DNA of 64,000 nt from an uncultured Opitutia bacterium (GTDB lineage: Bacteria > Verrucomicrobiota > Verrucomicrobiia > Opitutales > UBA953), in assembly GCA_903840355.1 (NCBI GenBank), contig CAIMFJ010000005.1, positions 124,001 through 188,000 on the forward strand. Direction: 5' to 3'. The notes below the pieces were generated by a model. That model was given only the letters and a program-made list of their open reading frames with translations. It did not search any database and was not told the DNA's origin. Of the stretch, positions 1 through 7,310 are shown piece by piece. How positions within the stretch are numbered: position 1 is the stretch's first letter; each line of letters begins with the position of its first letter. The translations under genes were made by a program, and so were the position numbers.

Positions 1-1624
1 ATAACGCGCTGAACTGCGACCAGGTTTTTACTTTGGTATGGGACACTTGATGGGCGGCGCAGAGTTTGCCGAGGTCGGTGACTTGCGGCGTGCCCCAGAG
101 TTTTTCAAAGAGGTCGGTTTCGGCACGAACTGGTAGGTGATTAAAAATTCCACCGCCTTGATTGTTGATCACGATAATCGTCAAAGGTGTTGTTCCTTGG
201 GCACTCAATAGGGCGTTGCTATCGTGGAGGAAAGCCAAGTCGCCGCAGAGCAAGTAGGTGGGGCGTCCTTGCTGGGCTACCCCGAGAGCTGTCGAAACCG
301 TGCCGTCGATGCCATTGGCACCGCGGTTGGTGATGACTATAGGGCCTGCTTCGGTGGGCTGGTAAAACCATTCGAGGTCGCGAATGGGCATGCTATTGCC
401 GACGACCAGGAAATCTTGGGGCGAAAGGTGACGTGCGAGTTCGACGACCGTGCGTCCTTCAAAGGCCCAAGCGGTTTGCGAAATTTTATTTAAGTTCTTT
501 TGCGCTTTAAGTTGCAGCGATTGCCAAGTCTTGAGCTGAGGGCTCGTTTTTACCTGCACGGGCTTACTTTGGGCTGAAGGCACTAAGTCCGCATCCACGC
601 GACGCCACTTGCCATGCGTGGGATCAAGGTTCTCGCCTGGGCGACCGAGTTGTAGTCCCTCGGGCTCGTTCGCTGTTAACCAAGAACGCAAAACCTTGCT
701 GGTAGGTAAGGGACCAATTTGTACGACCACTTTAGGCGCCAAAACGCGGGCGAATTTTTTCTGCCGTAAGATGAGGTCGTAGGTCGTCACTAAATTCGGA
801 TGTGTTGCTAAGTCGCCGCGCAACGTTCCAGCACCATCTGCTAAAATCGGCCAACCGGTGACAGCGGATAATTCCGCAATCGCGTCGGCGGCATAAGTGC
901 GTTGGCCGAAGTGATGAGGCCCCACGATGATTACGCCAGCGGACCTGAAGGGCAGGAGAGCCGCCACTTGGTTGACCGGGATGCCCGGTTGGAAGTGGGG
1001 AACTCGCAGGGCAGAGAAGAAACCCTCCTTCTGGACCTCTGGAGGCGTTTTAAAGCCCTTTTCTGGGGTGGACGGGGTAAGTGGGTCCCTGAAGGGCAAA
1101 TTGAGGTGCACGGGGCCAATCTGAGGCCCTAAGGAGCGTTGGAAGGCGTCGACCCAGAGCTGACGCCAGTGGCGGAGTAGTCCAACCTCTTGGCTGGGTA
1201 CCCCAGCTTCGACCGACCAGACAGGATAAGCACCAAAAAGACCGTTTTGTTCGATGGTTTGGCCCGAGTGGCAGTGGCGCAGTTCGGGTGGGCGGTCGGC
1301 AGTGAGCACCAGCAGGGGCGTTTGGCTAAGGCGGGCTTCGATGAGGGCGGGGAGGTAATTAGCACCCGCGGTGCCAGAGGTGCAGAGTAAGATCGAAGGA
1401 AAGCCTTGGGCCTTGGATTGTCCGAGGGCGATGAAACCGGCGGAACGTTCATCGAGGGCTACGGTGGCGGTGAAAGCGGGGTTGCTCGCGAAGGCACAGG
1501 CCAAGGGTGTGGAGCGCGAGCCCGGGGAAATGACCACCTGTTTCACGCCGAGTTTTTGGAGCGTCTGCGTCGCCACGGCAGCCCAGAGGGCGTTGGTGTT
1601 CGCAAATTTCGGCAGAGCGGCCAT
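1..1624 (-). CDS. menD: MenD, SEPHCHC synthase (3' end beyond the window)
   Basis: Thiamine-diphosphate enzyme that joins isochorismate and 2-oxoglutarate to give 2-succinyl-5-enolpyruvyl-6-hydroxy-3-cyclohexene-1-carboxylate, an early committed step of menaquinone synthesis; cytosolic. Reading the minus strand from the ATG at 1622-1624 gives 541 codons with no stop to the window edge. The N-terminus (NTNALWAAVATQTL, then SPGSRSTPL near residues 33-41, then LDERSAGFIALG) is the MenD pyrimidine domain. The C-terminal domain has the ThDP/Mg site starting GDLAFLHDSNALL near residue 461, followed by NQGGGIFNHLP. The family is about 550-600 residues, so only a short tail is missing. The polyprenyl diphosphate synthase at 60.6-61.6 kb could supply the quinone side chain. 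Identification is firm; whether it lies in a men operon cannot be seen. Confidence 0.95.
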   Translation of the reverse strand, partial: MAALPKFANTNALWAAVATQTLQKLGVKQVVISPGSRSTPLACAFASNPAFTATVALDERSAGFIALGQSKAQGFPSILLCTSGTAGANYLPALIEARLSQTPLLVLTADRPPELRHCHSGQTIEQNGLFGAYPVWSVEAGVPSQEVGLLRHWRQLWVDAFQRSLGPQIGPVHLNLPFRDPLTPSTPEKGFKTPPEVQKEGFFSALRVPHFQPGIPVNQVAALLPFRSAGVIIVGPHHFGQRTYAADAIAELSAVTGWPILADGAGTLRGDLATHPNLVTTYDLILRQKKFARVLAPKVVVQIGPLPTSKVLRSWLTANEPEGLQLGRPGENLDPTHGKWRRVDADLVPSAQSKPVQVKTSPQLKTWQSLQLKAQKNLNKISQTAWAFEGRTVVELARHLSPQDFLVVGNSMPIRDLEWFYQPTEAGPIVITNRGANGIDGTVSTALGVAQQGRPTYLLCGDLAFLHDSNALLSAQGTTPLTIIVINNQGGGIFNHLPVRAETDLFEKLWGTPQVTDLGKLCAAHQVSHTKVKTWSQFSAL

Positions 1625-1743
1625 GCGGTACTTAAATTAGATTACGGCCGGGGGACAACAGGGTTTAATTGTAAAATGCCTAAAAAAGTGGGGTTGAAGT
1701 TGAAAGTGACTGGGGAGGCTCTAGCAAAATAGCTCTACGCCCT

Positions 1744-2094
1744 ATGACCTTAGCAAATTGGCACCGTTTGTGGCCGTTTCTTTTTACCGTCGGAATCTTA
1801 ATCGTTTTGGTCTTCACCATCTTCTTTGCGATGACCTTTACGGTGGATGACGTTTATGTGCGCGTCCGGGTTTACGGGTGGACGGTGCGTAAGGTGGCTT
1901 TGGCTGACATTGCTTGGGCGGATCAAAAGGTGGTGTTCTGGAATGAGCATTACACCAGTTCGCTCAGTCCGCGTCGCGTGGTGCGCCTCCGCCGGCGCAC
2001 GGGTTTAATTCCTAATTTTATTATTACGCCCGAGGATCCCCGAGATTTCCTTTGCAGTTTGGAAATTCGCGGCATCGAAGTGCGCGCTTCCTAA
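1744..2094 (+). CDS. Small membrane protein, possible PH-like domain
   Basis: 116 residues. One strong hydrophobic segment (about residues 10-31) is followed by a basic, beta-rich cytoplasmic or periplasmic part with repeated VRVRVYGWTVRKV and RRVVRLRRRTG stretches ending in IITPEDPRDFL. A membrane anchor followed by a compact beta domain with a terminal 'PEDPxxF' resembles small bacterial PH-domain membrane proteins, but I do not recognise a specific family. It is divergent from menD (119 bp between start codons) and convergent with the DUF3500 gene. The start at 1744 is the first ATG in frame before the membrane segment. No function is assigned. Confidence 0.6.
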   Translation: MTLANWHRLWPFLFTVGILIVLVFTIFFAMTFTVDDVYVRVRVYGWTVRKVALADIAWADQKVVFWNEHYTSSLSPRRVVRLRRRTGLIPNFIITPEDPRDFLCSLEIRGIEVRAS

Positions 2095-2102
2095 GCATAA
2101 AA

Positions 2103-2123
2103 AAGCCCCGACGTGCGGGGCTT
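2103..2123 (-). terminator. Rho-independent terminator for the DUF3500 gene
   Basis: On the minus strand an 8-bp perfect stem (AAGCCCCG / CGGGGCTT) with a 5-nt loop is followed directly by a run of six T (complement of 2099-2104). It lies about 19 bp past the stop of the minus-strand gene at 2142. The other strand has no T-run, so it works for minus-strand transcripts. Confidence 0.85.
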
Positions 2124-2141
2124 GAAAAGTTGCCGGGCGGT

Positions 2142-3173
2142 TTACTTAACCCCGTGCTCGTTCTTCAGGTGTTCCGCGAGAGGGTCGTACGCAAAGTCTT
2201 TCTTGAGGTCGCGCCAGGTGGCGTGCACGTGGTTGGCGTTGTTTTGCGTGTTGTCGAGTTCGAGGATGAAGGTCGGGCCTTGTACACTGTAGTAGTGGCC
2301 TTGACCTACTTCGAGGCCGCCTGCCCAAGCGAAGAAGATTTTGTCTTCAGGCATCTTGGAAATCGCAGCCATTTCGGGGACGGCGAAGTCGCTACGAGCG
2401 CGGCCCACGTATTCGGCGATGATGAGTCCGAGAATCTTCTTTTGTTCAGCGTTCAGTTCGGAGACGGGGATACCTTGGTGCTTGATGATGCCGTCAGCCT
2501 TGCGCTGATTGCCCGTGATCACGTCTTTAGGAACGTCGCCTGAGAGGAAGGCTACTTTACGTTGAGCTTCGGTGAGCGATTTAGCTAATTCACGGCCGAG
2601 ATTGTCTTCGGCTTCCAAGAGCGTCACGCCAGTCATCGAGCCAGCCTTAACGCTGTGGGGATTCGTACCCATGAACGAAGGGGTTTCGCTAACCAGTTCG
2701 CCGTCGACGATGGTGAAGTTTAAGGACAGGTGGTGACCTTCCCAGCGCCAGCCCCAGGTGCCTTTGACGTCGGGTTTGCCGAAGATCGACACGAAGTAGT
2801 TTTCGGCGTCACGGAGGGGGCCCGAACCTTTTTCCATTTCGAGCAAGAGTTGTTCCATCGCCATGATGGTTTCAGCTTTGAGGTGACCGCGGGTGCTCAA
2901 GGCCGAGGAGAGTAGGGCTTGGGCGAGGTGGCGTTGGCCAGGATTCATTTCCTTAATCGGCAAACCCTTGCGGACGCTGGGGACGAAGATCCAATGCGTG
3001 CGTTCGTCGCTCGTGAATTCAAACGTCGCTTTGCTGGTTTGCTCGGGTTTAAGCGAAACGAGGAAGACTTGGGCCGCTTTGGCCATTTCTTCTCCAGCAC
3101 CATGGGCCCAGGCCGAAGGCAGGGCGAAAACAAGGGCTAGGGTCGCAAGGAGGAGGCGAGGGAGGGGACGCAT
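2142..3173 (-). CDS. Secreted DUF3500 family protein
   Basis: 343 residues from the ATG at 3173. A longer ORF begins at 3221, but only the internal start (MRPLPRLLLATLAL...) gives a clean signal peptide with cleavage after SAWA. The mature part has the DUF3500 pattern: an early WIFVPS..RKGLP segment, a long helical middle, FGKPDVKGTWGWRWEGHHLSLNF, a LSLNFTIVDG strand, and a C-terminal GQGHYYSVQGPTF..ELDNTQNNANHVHATWRD block with several His. The function of this family is not established. The conserved histidines and Asn-rich end suggest metal binding or hydrolysis, which is inference. It is the last gene of a minus-strand run (upstream ABC-F gene 57 bp away) and ends at a strong terminator. 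Confidence 0.85.
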   Translation of the reverse strand: MRPLPRLLLATLALVFALPSAWAHGAGEEMAKAAQVFLVSLKPEQTSKATFEFTSDERTHWIFVPSVRKGLPIKEMNPGQRHLAQALLSSALSTRGHLKAETIMAMEQLLLEMEKGSGPLRDAENYFVSIFGKPDVKGTWGWRWEGHHLSLNFTIVDGELVSETPSFMGTNPHSVKAGSMTGVTLLEAEDNLGRELAKSLTEAQRKVAFLSGDVPKDVITGNQRKADGIIKHQGIPVSELNAEQKKILGLIIAEYVGRARSDFAVPEMAAISKMPEDKIFFAWAGGLEVGQGHYYSVQGPTFILELDNTQNNANHVHATWRDLKKDFAYDPLAEHLKNEHGVK

Positions 3174-3230
3174 GGGGTGATGACACCGAAATAGGTGGGC
3201 GGTTCCCCCGGGGCGAGTCAAAACCTTGAC

Positions 3231-5120
3231 CTAGGAGCGCGAGTTGTTCTCGGCTTCGCTCAAGGTTTGGGCTGCTTGCTCCCACTCGTGCGTGGCGGTT
3301 TGGAGTGCAGCTACCGTGGCTTGAAGTTGGGCGTTTAATTCCTGAGCCCGACCGGGCTGGCTGTACGTGGCGGGGTCGGCAATCGCCGTCGTCAGTTCGG
3401 TCTGCTTGGTTTCCAATTCATGGATCCGTTGTTCCAACTGGGTGACATTCTGTTGGAGCTTCTTTAACTGACTCGTGCTGAGTTTCGGGCTTGCGGCACG
3501 AGCGGCCGGAGCAGGGGTTTCTTTTTTGACCGCCGCGGGTTCGGCTTGCGTCGGGCGCGCATCGGTAAAGCCCGCAGTTAAAGCCGCTCGGGCGTTGGTG
3601 GCTCGAGATTTTTCGAGGTAATAATCGTAGTTGCCCGCGTAGGGTGTGAGACGGCCCGAGTGGACGTGTAAGACTGTGCCCGCAATTTGGCGGATGAAGT
3701 GCACGTCGTGGCTAATGAAAACTAAAGTACCTTCGTAATTCTTTAAGGCCGCAATCAACGCATCAATCGACATGATATCGAGGTGCGTGGTTGGCTCATC
3801 CATCAACAAGAAGTTGGGCGGATTGATGAGGAGCTTAACGAGGGCGAGACGGGATTTTTCGCCCCCCGAAAGCACGCCCACCTTTTTATGGACATCGTCT
3901 TTGCGGAAAAGGAACGTGCCCAGCATCCCACGAGCTTGCTGTTCCGTGAGTTGGTTTTCGCTGGTGCGCAACTCCATCACATTTTCCAAGACCGTCAGTT
4001 TGGGATTGAGGTTATCAACCCGATTTTGGGCGAAGTAACCCGTGATAACATTGCCACCGAGTTCACGGACCCCGCCGTTAATCGGAATCACGTCAGCCAA
4101 GATTTTGAGTAAAGTGGATTTACCGGCGCCGTTGGGGCCGACGAGGACCGTGCGTTGGCCGCGTTCGGCGGTGAAGTTTAAGTCTTGGTAGACGACGTGT
4201 TGTCCGTAGGCCTGCTGCACGTGCTCAAGCTTGATAACTTTGAGGCCCGAGCGCGGTGGTTGCGGGAAGTTGAACTGAATCTTCTTTAAATCATCCTCGG
4301 GTTCCTCGAGAGCATTTTCTTCCAAGCGGGCAATTTGCTTTTCTTTAGACTTTGCGCGTGAGGCCATCGAGGCCTTGGCCCCAAAGCGATCTACGAAAGT
4401 CTGTAAGTGGGCGATTTCGCGCTGTTGGTTTTTAAAGGCCGCAACTTGTTGGGACTTCCGGGCCTCGCGCTCGACTAAGAAATCATCGTAATTGCCTTGG
4501 TACTCGTGCAGGCGTTGCCCGCGTAATTCAATCATCCCTGTACAGAGCGCATTTAAAAAGGCTCGGTCGTGCGAAATGACTACTAAGCCACCTGGGTAGC
4601 GGGTTAAGTAATCTTGAAACCAAAGGAGGGCTTCAAGATCGAGGTGATTGGTTGGCTCGTCGAGGAGCAGGAGGGTGGGTTCGCTGACTAACAGGCGAGC
4701 CAAGTGAGCGCGCATGATCCAACCGCCTGAAAAAGTCTTGGCTAATTTATCTGCATCCCCTTCACGGAAGCCCAGGCCCGCGAGGATTTTTTTCGCCCGC
4801 GGTTCGAGGGTATAGTCGATATCCCAATCATCTTCATCAGCGGGTTCGAGTTTGGCACCGCTGGTCGCGATTTGGAGAATCGTTTCATCTCCGACTGGCG
4901 CACTCTCTTGTGGCAAGTAGCCGAAATCCGCACCCCGTTCCCATTCGATCAACCCTTCGTCGGGTTGGTCTTTGCCGAGGATGAGATTGAAGAGGGTAGA
5001 TTTCCCAGCGCCGTTGGCACCGACGAGTCCCAGCCGATCGGCCCGGTCAATCGTGAGCGAGACTTCGGAGAACAGAACCCGAGGTCCGAACGATTTGGTG
5101 ACATTGGCGATGGTGAGCAT
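3231..5120 (-). CDS. ABC-F family ATPase (Uup/YheS-like)
   Basis: 629 residues from the ATG at 5120; the upstream ATG at 5135 would add only five residues before the usual family start (MLTIANVTKSFG). Two ABC domains lie in one chain without membrane segments. The first has Walker A GANGAGKST at residues 34-42, signature TFSGG and Walker B LLLLDEPTNHLD. The second has GPNGAGKST, signature LSGGEKSR and LLMDEPTTHLD. Between them is the charged ABC-F linker (KSKEKQIARLEEN region), and the C-terminus has an Ala-rich spacer then a heptad-like coiled coil rich in Gln and Leu (about residues 560-625), as in Uup. ABC-F proteins act on the ribosome; the exact subfamily cannot be fixed by eye. It sits between nadK and the DUF3500 gene, all on the minus strand. 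Confidence 0.93.
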   Translation of the reverse strand: MLTIANVTKSFGPRVLFSEVSLTIDRADRLGLVGANGAGKSTLFNLILGKDQPDEGLIEWERGADFGYLPQESAPVGDETILQIATSGAKLEPADEDDWDIDYTLEPRAKKILAGLGFREGDADKLAKTFSGGWIMRAHLARLLVSEPTLLLLDEPTNHLDLEALLWFQDYLTRYPGGLVVISHDRAFLNALCTGMIELRGQRLHEYQGNYDDFLVEREARKSQQVAAFKNQQREIAHLQTFVDRFGAKASMASRAKSKEKQIARLEENALEEPEDDLKKIQFNFPQPPRSGLKVIKLEHVQQAYGQHVVYQDLNFTAERGQRTVLVGPNGAGKSTLLKILADVIPINGGVRELGGNVITGYFAQNRVDNLNPKLTVLENVMELRTSENQLTEQQARGMLGTFLFRKDDVHKKVGVLSGGEKSRLALVKLLINPPNFLLMDEPTTHLDIMSIDALIAALKNYEGTLVFISHDVHFIRQIAGTVLHVHSGRLTPYAGNYDYYLEKSRATNARAALTAGFTDARPTQAEPAAVKKETPAPAARAASPKLSTSQLKKLQQNVTQLEQRIHELETKQTELTTAIADPATYSQPGRAQELNAQLQATVAALQTATHEWEQAAQTLSEAENNSRS

Positions 5121-5185
5121 GAACGTGAGCAACAAAGCCAGACCTTATTGGTCCGTCAATGGTTCGCTGTAATTTCCTTTTAGAC

Positions 5186-5998
5186 CTAGGCCCACTTCAG
5201 CTTGCTGCGCAACACTTCGAAGTGGGTGAGCGACTTAGGACGTAAGACCGATAACTGCACCTTGGCCGTGCGAATGAGCACGGGCAGGCGGCCCTGGGCT
5301 TCTTGCGTTGGGCGACCATCGACGGATAAGCCGAGTAGCGGGGCGTCTTCGCTGCGCACTTCGAGTTCGGTTTCACCGTCGAAAATCACGGAGCGATTCG
5401 ACAAGGTGTGGGCGCAGATGGGCGTTAAAGCGATGACCGACGCGGCGGGGTCGACGAGGGGGCCGCCCGCTGCGAGGTTGTAGGCCGAGGTGCCAGTAGG
5501 GGTAGCGAGGATGATGCCGTCGGCTCGGAACTCATTGACTTTCGCCCCATCGGCCAAAACCAGAAAGCGACCCATGCGAAACACATCGCGGGTTTTAATC
5601 ACAATGTCGTTAAGTGCCAGGGCGAAGCTACCATCCTGGAAACGGATTTCTAGCAGGGCCCGCGTTTCGCGGCGGAAGTCGCCCGCAAAAATTGAGCGCA
5701 AGGAAGCACCAATATCTTCGCTGGGGTAGGCGGCGAGGAAGCCGAGCTTACCGCGATTGATGCCGAAGAGCGGCACCCCTTCGAGGGCGGCGGCTTCCGC
5801 TACTCCAAGGAACGTTCCATCTCCGCCCACGACCCCACAGGCATCGGCCCCTTGGAGGGCGGCCCGTGAAACTGGCCAAGCATCTGCCATGGTTAACGTG
5901 ACGCCGGCTTTTTGGCACTCCTCTTGGACGCTGCGCACCATAGCCTCCACATCCGGCTTGGTGCGGTTAACAACGAGAGTGAGGCGACGAATGGCCAT
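5186..5998 (-). CDS. nadK: NAD kinase
   Basis: 270 residues, normal for the family. Phosphorylates NAD to NADP in the cytosol. The diagnostic GGDGT motif is at residues 58-62, followed by GINRGKLGFLA, the NE/D region (ALNDIVIKT), then DGIILATPTGTSAYNLAAGGP and a SNRSVIFDG segment, all typical. The start MAIRRLTLVVNRTKPD is the usual family beginning. It is 65 bp downstream of a secreted unknown protein and 65 bp upstream of the ABC-F gene. A short 5-bp GC hairpin at 6015-6030 lies just before its start and may be a weak terminator for the upstream gene. Confidence 0.95.
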   Translation of the reverse strand: MAIRRLTLVVNRTKPDVEAMVRSVQEECQKAGVTLTMADAWPVSRAALQGADACGVVGGDGTFLGVAEAAALEGVPLFGINRGKLGFLAAYPSEDIGASLRSIFAGDFRRETRALLEIRFQDGSFALALNDIVIKTRDVFRMGRFLVLADGAKVNEFRADGIILATPTGTSAYNLAAGGPLVDPAASVIALTPICAHTLSNRSVIFDGETELEVRSEDAPLLGLSVDGRPTQEAQGRLPVLIRTAKVQLSVLRPKSLTHFEVLRSKLKWA

Positions 5999-6062
5999 GG
6001 AAGAGGACTAAGAAGCCCTCACTAAAGGGCAAGGACAAGCCAGCAAAGGCCTTAAGCAGTGC

Positions 6063-6803
6063 TTATTTTTGGACCTTTTCGGGCTTCGGCGTGATATAAA
6101 CAATACGATAAGGGAGCCAAACCCAGTAAACTTTTCCGCTGCGGTGCGTGACTTCAATGGCCTGGTTAAGCGTGGGTAATTCTAAAGTATACTGACCTTC
6201 GGGGAGGTACTTTTTGATTTCCTCGAAGTCTCCCTTAATTTGATCGAGCAGATCATTCCGGTAATCTTCGGGGTTGTTGAAGGTATACTCCGGTTGGCCG
6301 AGCGATTCTTTTTCATCTTCGCTCTTAGGCTTTATCAGTTCCGTGCCCTTGGCTCGGAGGATTTCTAAACCTTTCGCACCTTTGTCAGAGTTGGTGCGTA
6401 AAGACCACGTTGCGGTGGCAACGAAATTGGTTTCAGCTTTATCATCATCGCTGTCACCTAAGAGCACGCTGTTTGATACGTTGCGACCAGAACTCACTTT
6501 GCTGTTGCGATAATCGGGGTGGGCGAATTCGCGGGACACTTCATGGAATTCCCAGCCGTCTTGATTCTCAAAGCGCTTCTCGAGGGTCTTCTGGATTTCT
6601 TCGAGGCGCAGGTCGATGGCCGTGCGGTTTTTACCTTTAATCGTAATCGTGAGAGGGAGGGAAATCGTGTCGGCCTCGACCTCCATTTTGACCCGCACGG
6701 GCGGTGTGGCGTGGCTACTGTAGGGCTGATTAGGGCTGCCGGATTGGGCCGAAAGGGTGAGGCTGGCACTGAGGCAGCTTAGGCAAAGGAAGGTAAAACG
6801 CAT
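6063..6803 (-). CDS. Exported protein of unknown function, SIMPL-like features
   Basis: 246 residues with a signal peptide (MRFTFLCLSCLSASLTLSAQ). The mature part begins VRVKMEVEADTISLPLTITIKGKN, then a predicted long helix with Glu/Arg (LRLEEIQKTLEKRFEN), then alternating strands and a second helix. An early beta strand, a helix with 'A..ID.RLEEIQKTL', and a later VATATWSLRT strand recall SIMPL (DUF541) periplasmic proteins, but the resemblance is weak and I would not name it. No transmembrane segment follows the signal peptide. It is divergent from the GspG-like gene with 84 bp between the starts. Confidence 0.6.
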   Translation of the reverse strand: MRFTFLCLSCLSASLTLSAQSGSPNQPYSSHATPPVRVKMEVEADTISLPLTITIKGKNRTAIDLRLEEIQKTLEKRFENQDGWEFHEVSREFAHPDYRNSKVSSGRNVSNSVLLGDSDDDKAETNFVATATWSLRTNSDKGAKGLEILRAKGTELIKPKSEDEKESLGQPEYTFNNPEDYRNDLLDQIKGDFEEIKKYLPEGQYTLELPTLNQAIEVTHRSGKVYWVWLPYRIVYITPKPEKVQK

Positions 6804-6887
6804 GAGATGGTTTTAGGAAGTGAGACATGGGGTTCAAGGTTAAGATGGCTTGAGTTGGCGCTTTAACTCGATAGTTTAAGGGAAAAT

Positions 6888-7307
6888 ATGAACTTTAAGC
6901 GCCATTTACTGATTTTTGTCCTAGGCGTGGGGGGCATTATTTTTTCATGGGTAATCGTTTGGGTGATCCAAGGTTCGAGTGCCATGAATGGTGTGATGAA
7001 AACGGCGCGGACTAATGCGGTGCTCCGTCGTGTGGCGGAGGAAATTCCCAAACAAACGATTCAGCCTGGTCGTCCTATTTTGCCACAAATCTCGCCACGC
7101 TGTGCGACTTTATTTACAGGTGACGATTATCCCGCTTTTCAAAATGGCCGGTTGTATGACGCCTGGAATCACCCGCTGCGCGTGGAGTGGTCGACGCTTG
7201 AAAAAGGCAAAATTGAATTACGTTCGGCTGGATCCGATGGCGAGATGGACACGGAGGATGATCTCGTGTTGACCGTACTCCCAGCTTCAACGGGGGTGCG
7301 AAAGTAA
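6888..7307 (+). CDS. Membrane-anchored protein with GspG-like C-terminus
   Basis: 139 residues. An N-terminal membrane anchor (about residues 7-28, LLIFVLGVGGIIFSWVIVWVI) is followed by a helix. The C-terminal part reads DAWNHPLRVEW ... IELRSAGSDGEMDTEDDL, matching the 'DPWGNPY ... YSxGxDG..GTxxDI' calcium-loop pattern of type II secretion major pseudopilin GspG. Unlike true pseudopilins there is no short basic leader with G-FxxxE cleavage site, so it is probably not assembled as a pilin. It ends 3 bp from the convergent alaS stop. No other secretion genes are nearby. The start is the first ATG before the anchor. Confidence 0.65.
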   Translation: MNFKRHLLIFVLGVGGIIFSWVIVWVIQGSSAMNGVMKTARTNAVLRRVAEEIPKQTIQPGRPILPQISPRCATLFTGDDYPAFQNGRLYDAWNHPLRVEWSTLEKGKIELRSAGSDGEMDTEDDLVLTVLPASTGVRK

Positions 7308-7310
7308 AAC

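Noticed and set aside
1129-1452. 107-residue minus-strand ORF
   Set aside because: Other frame within menD, whose true reading runs from 1624 through the left edge.
6013-6031. 5-bp GCCCT/AGGGC hairpin between 6063 gene and nadK
   Set aside because: Short stem followed by TTCTTAG only; mentioned under nadK but not listed as a terminator.
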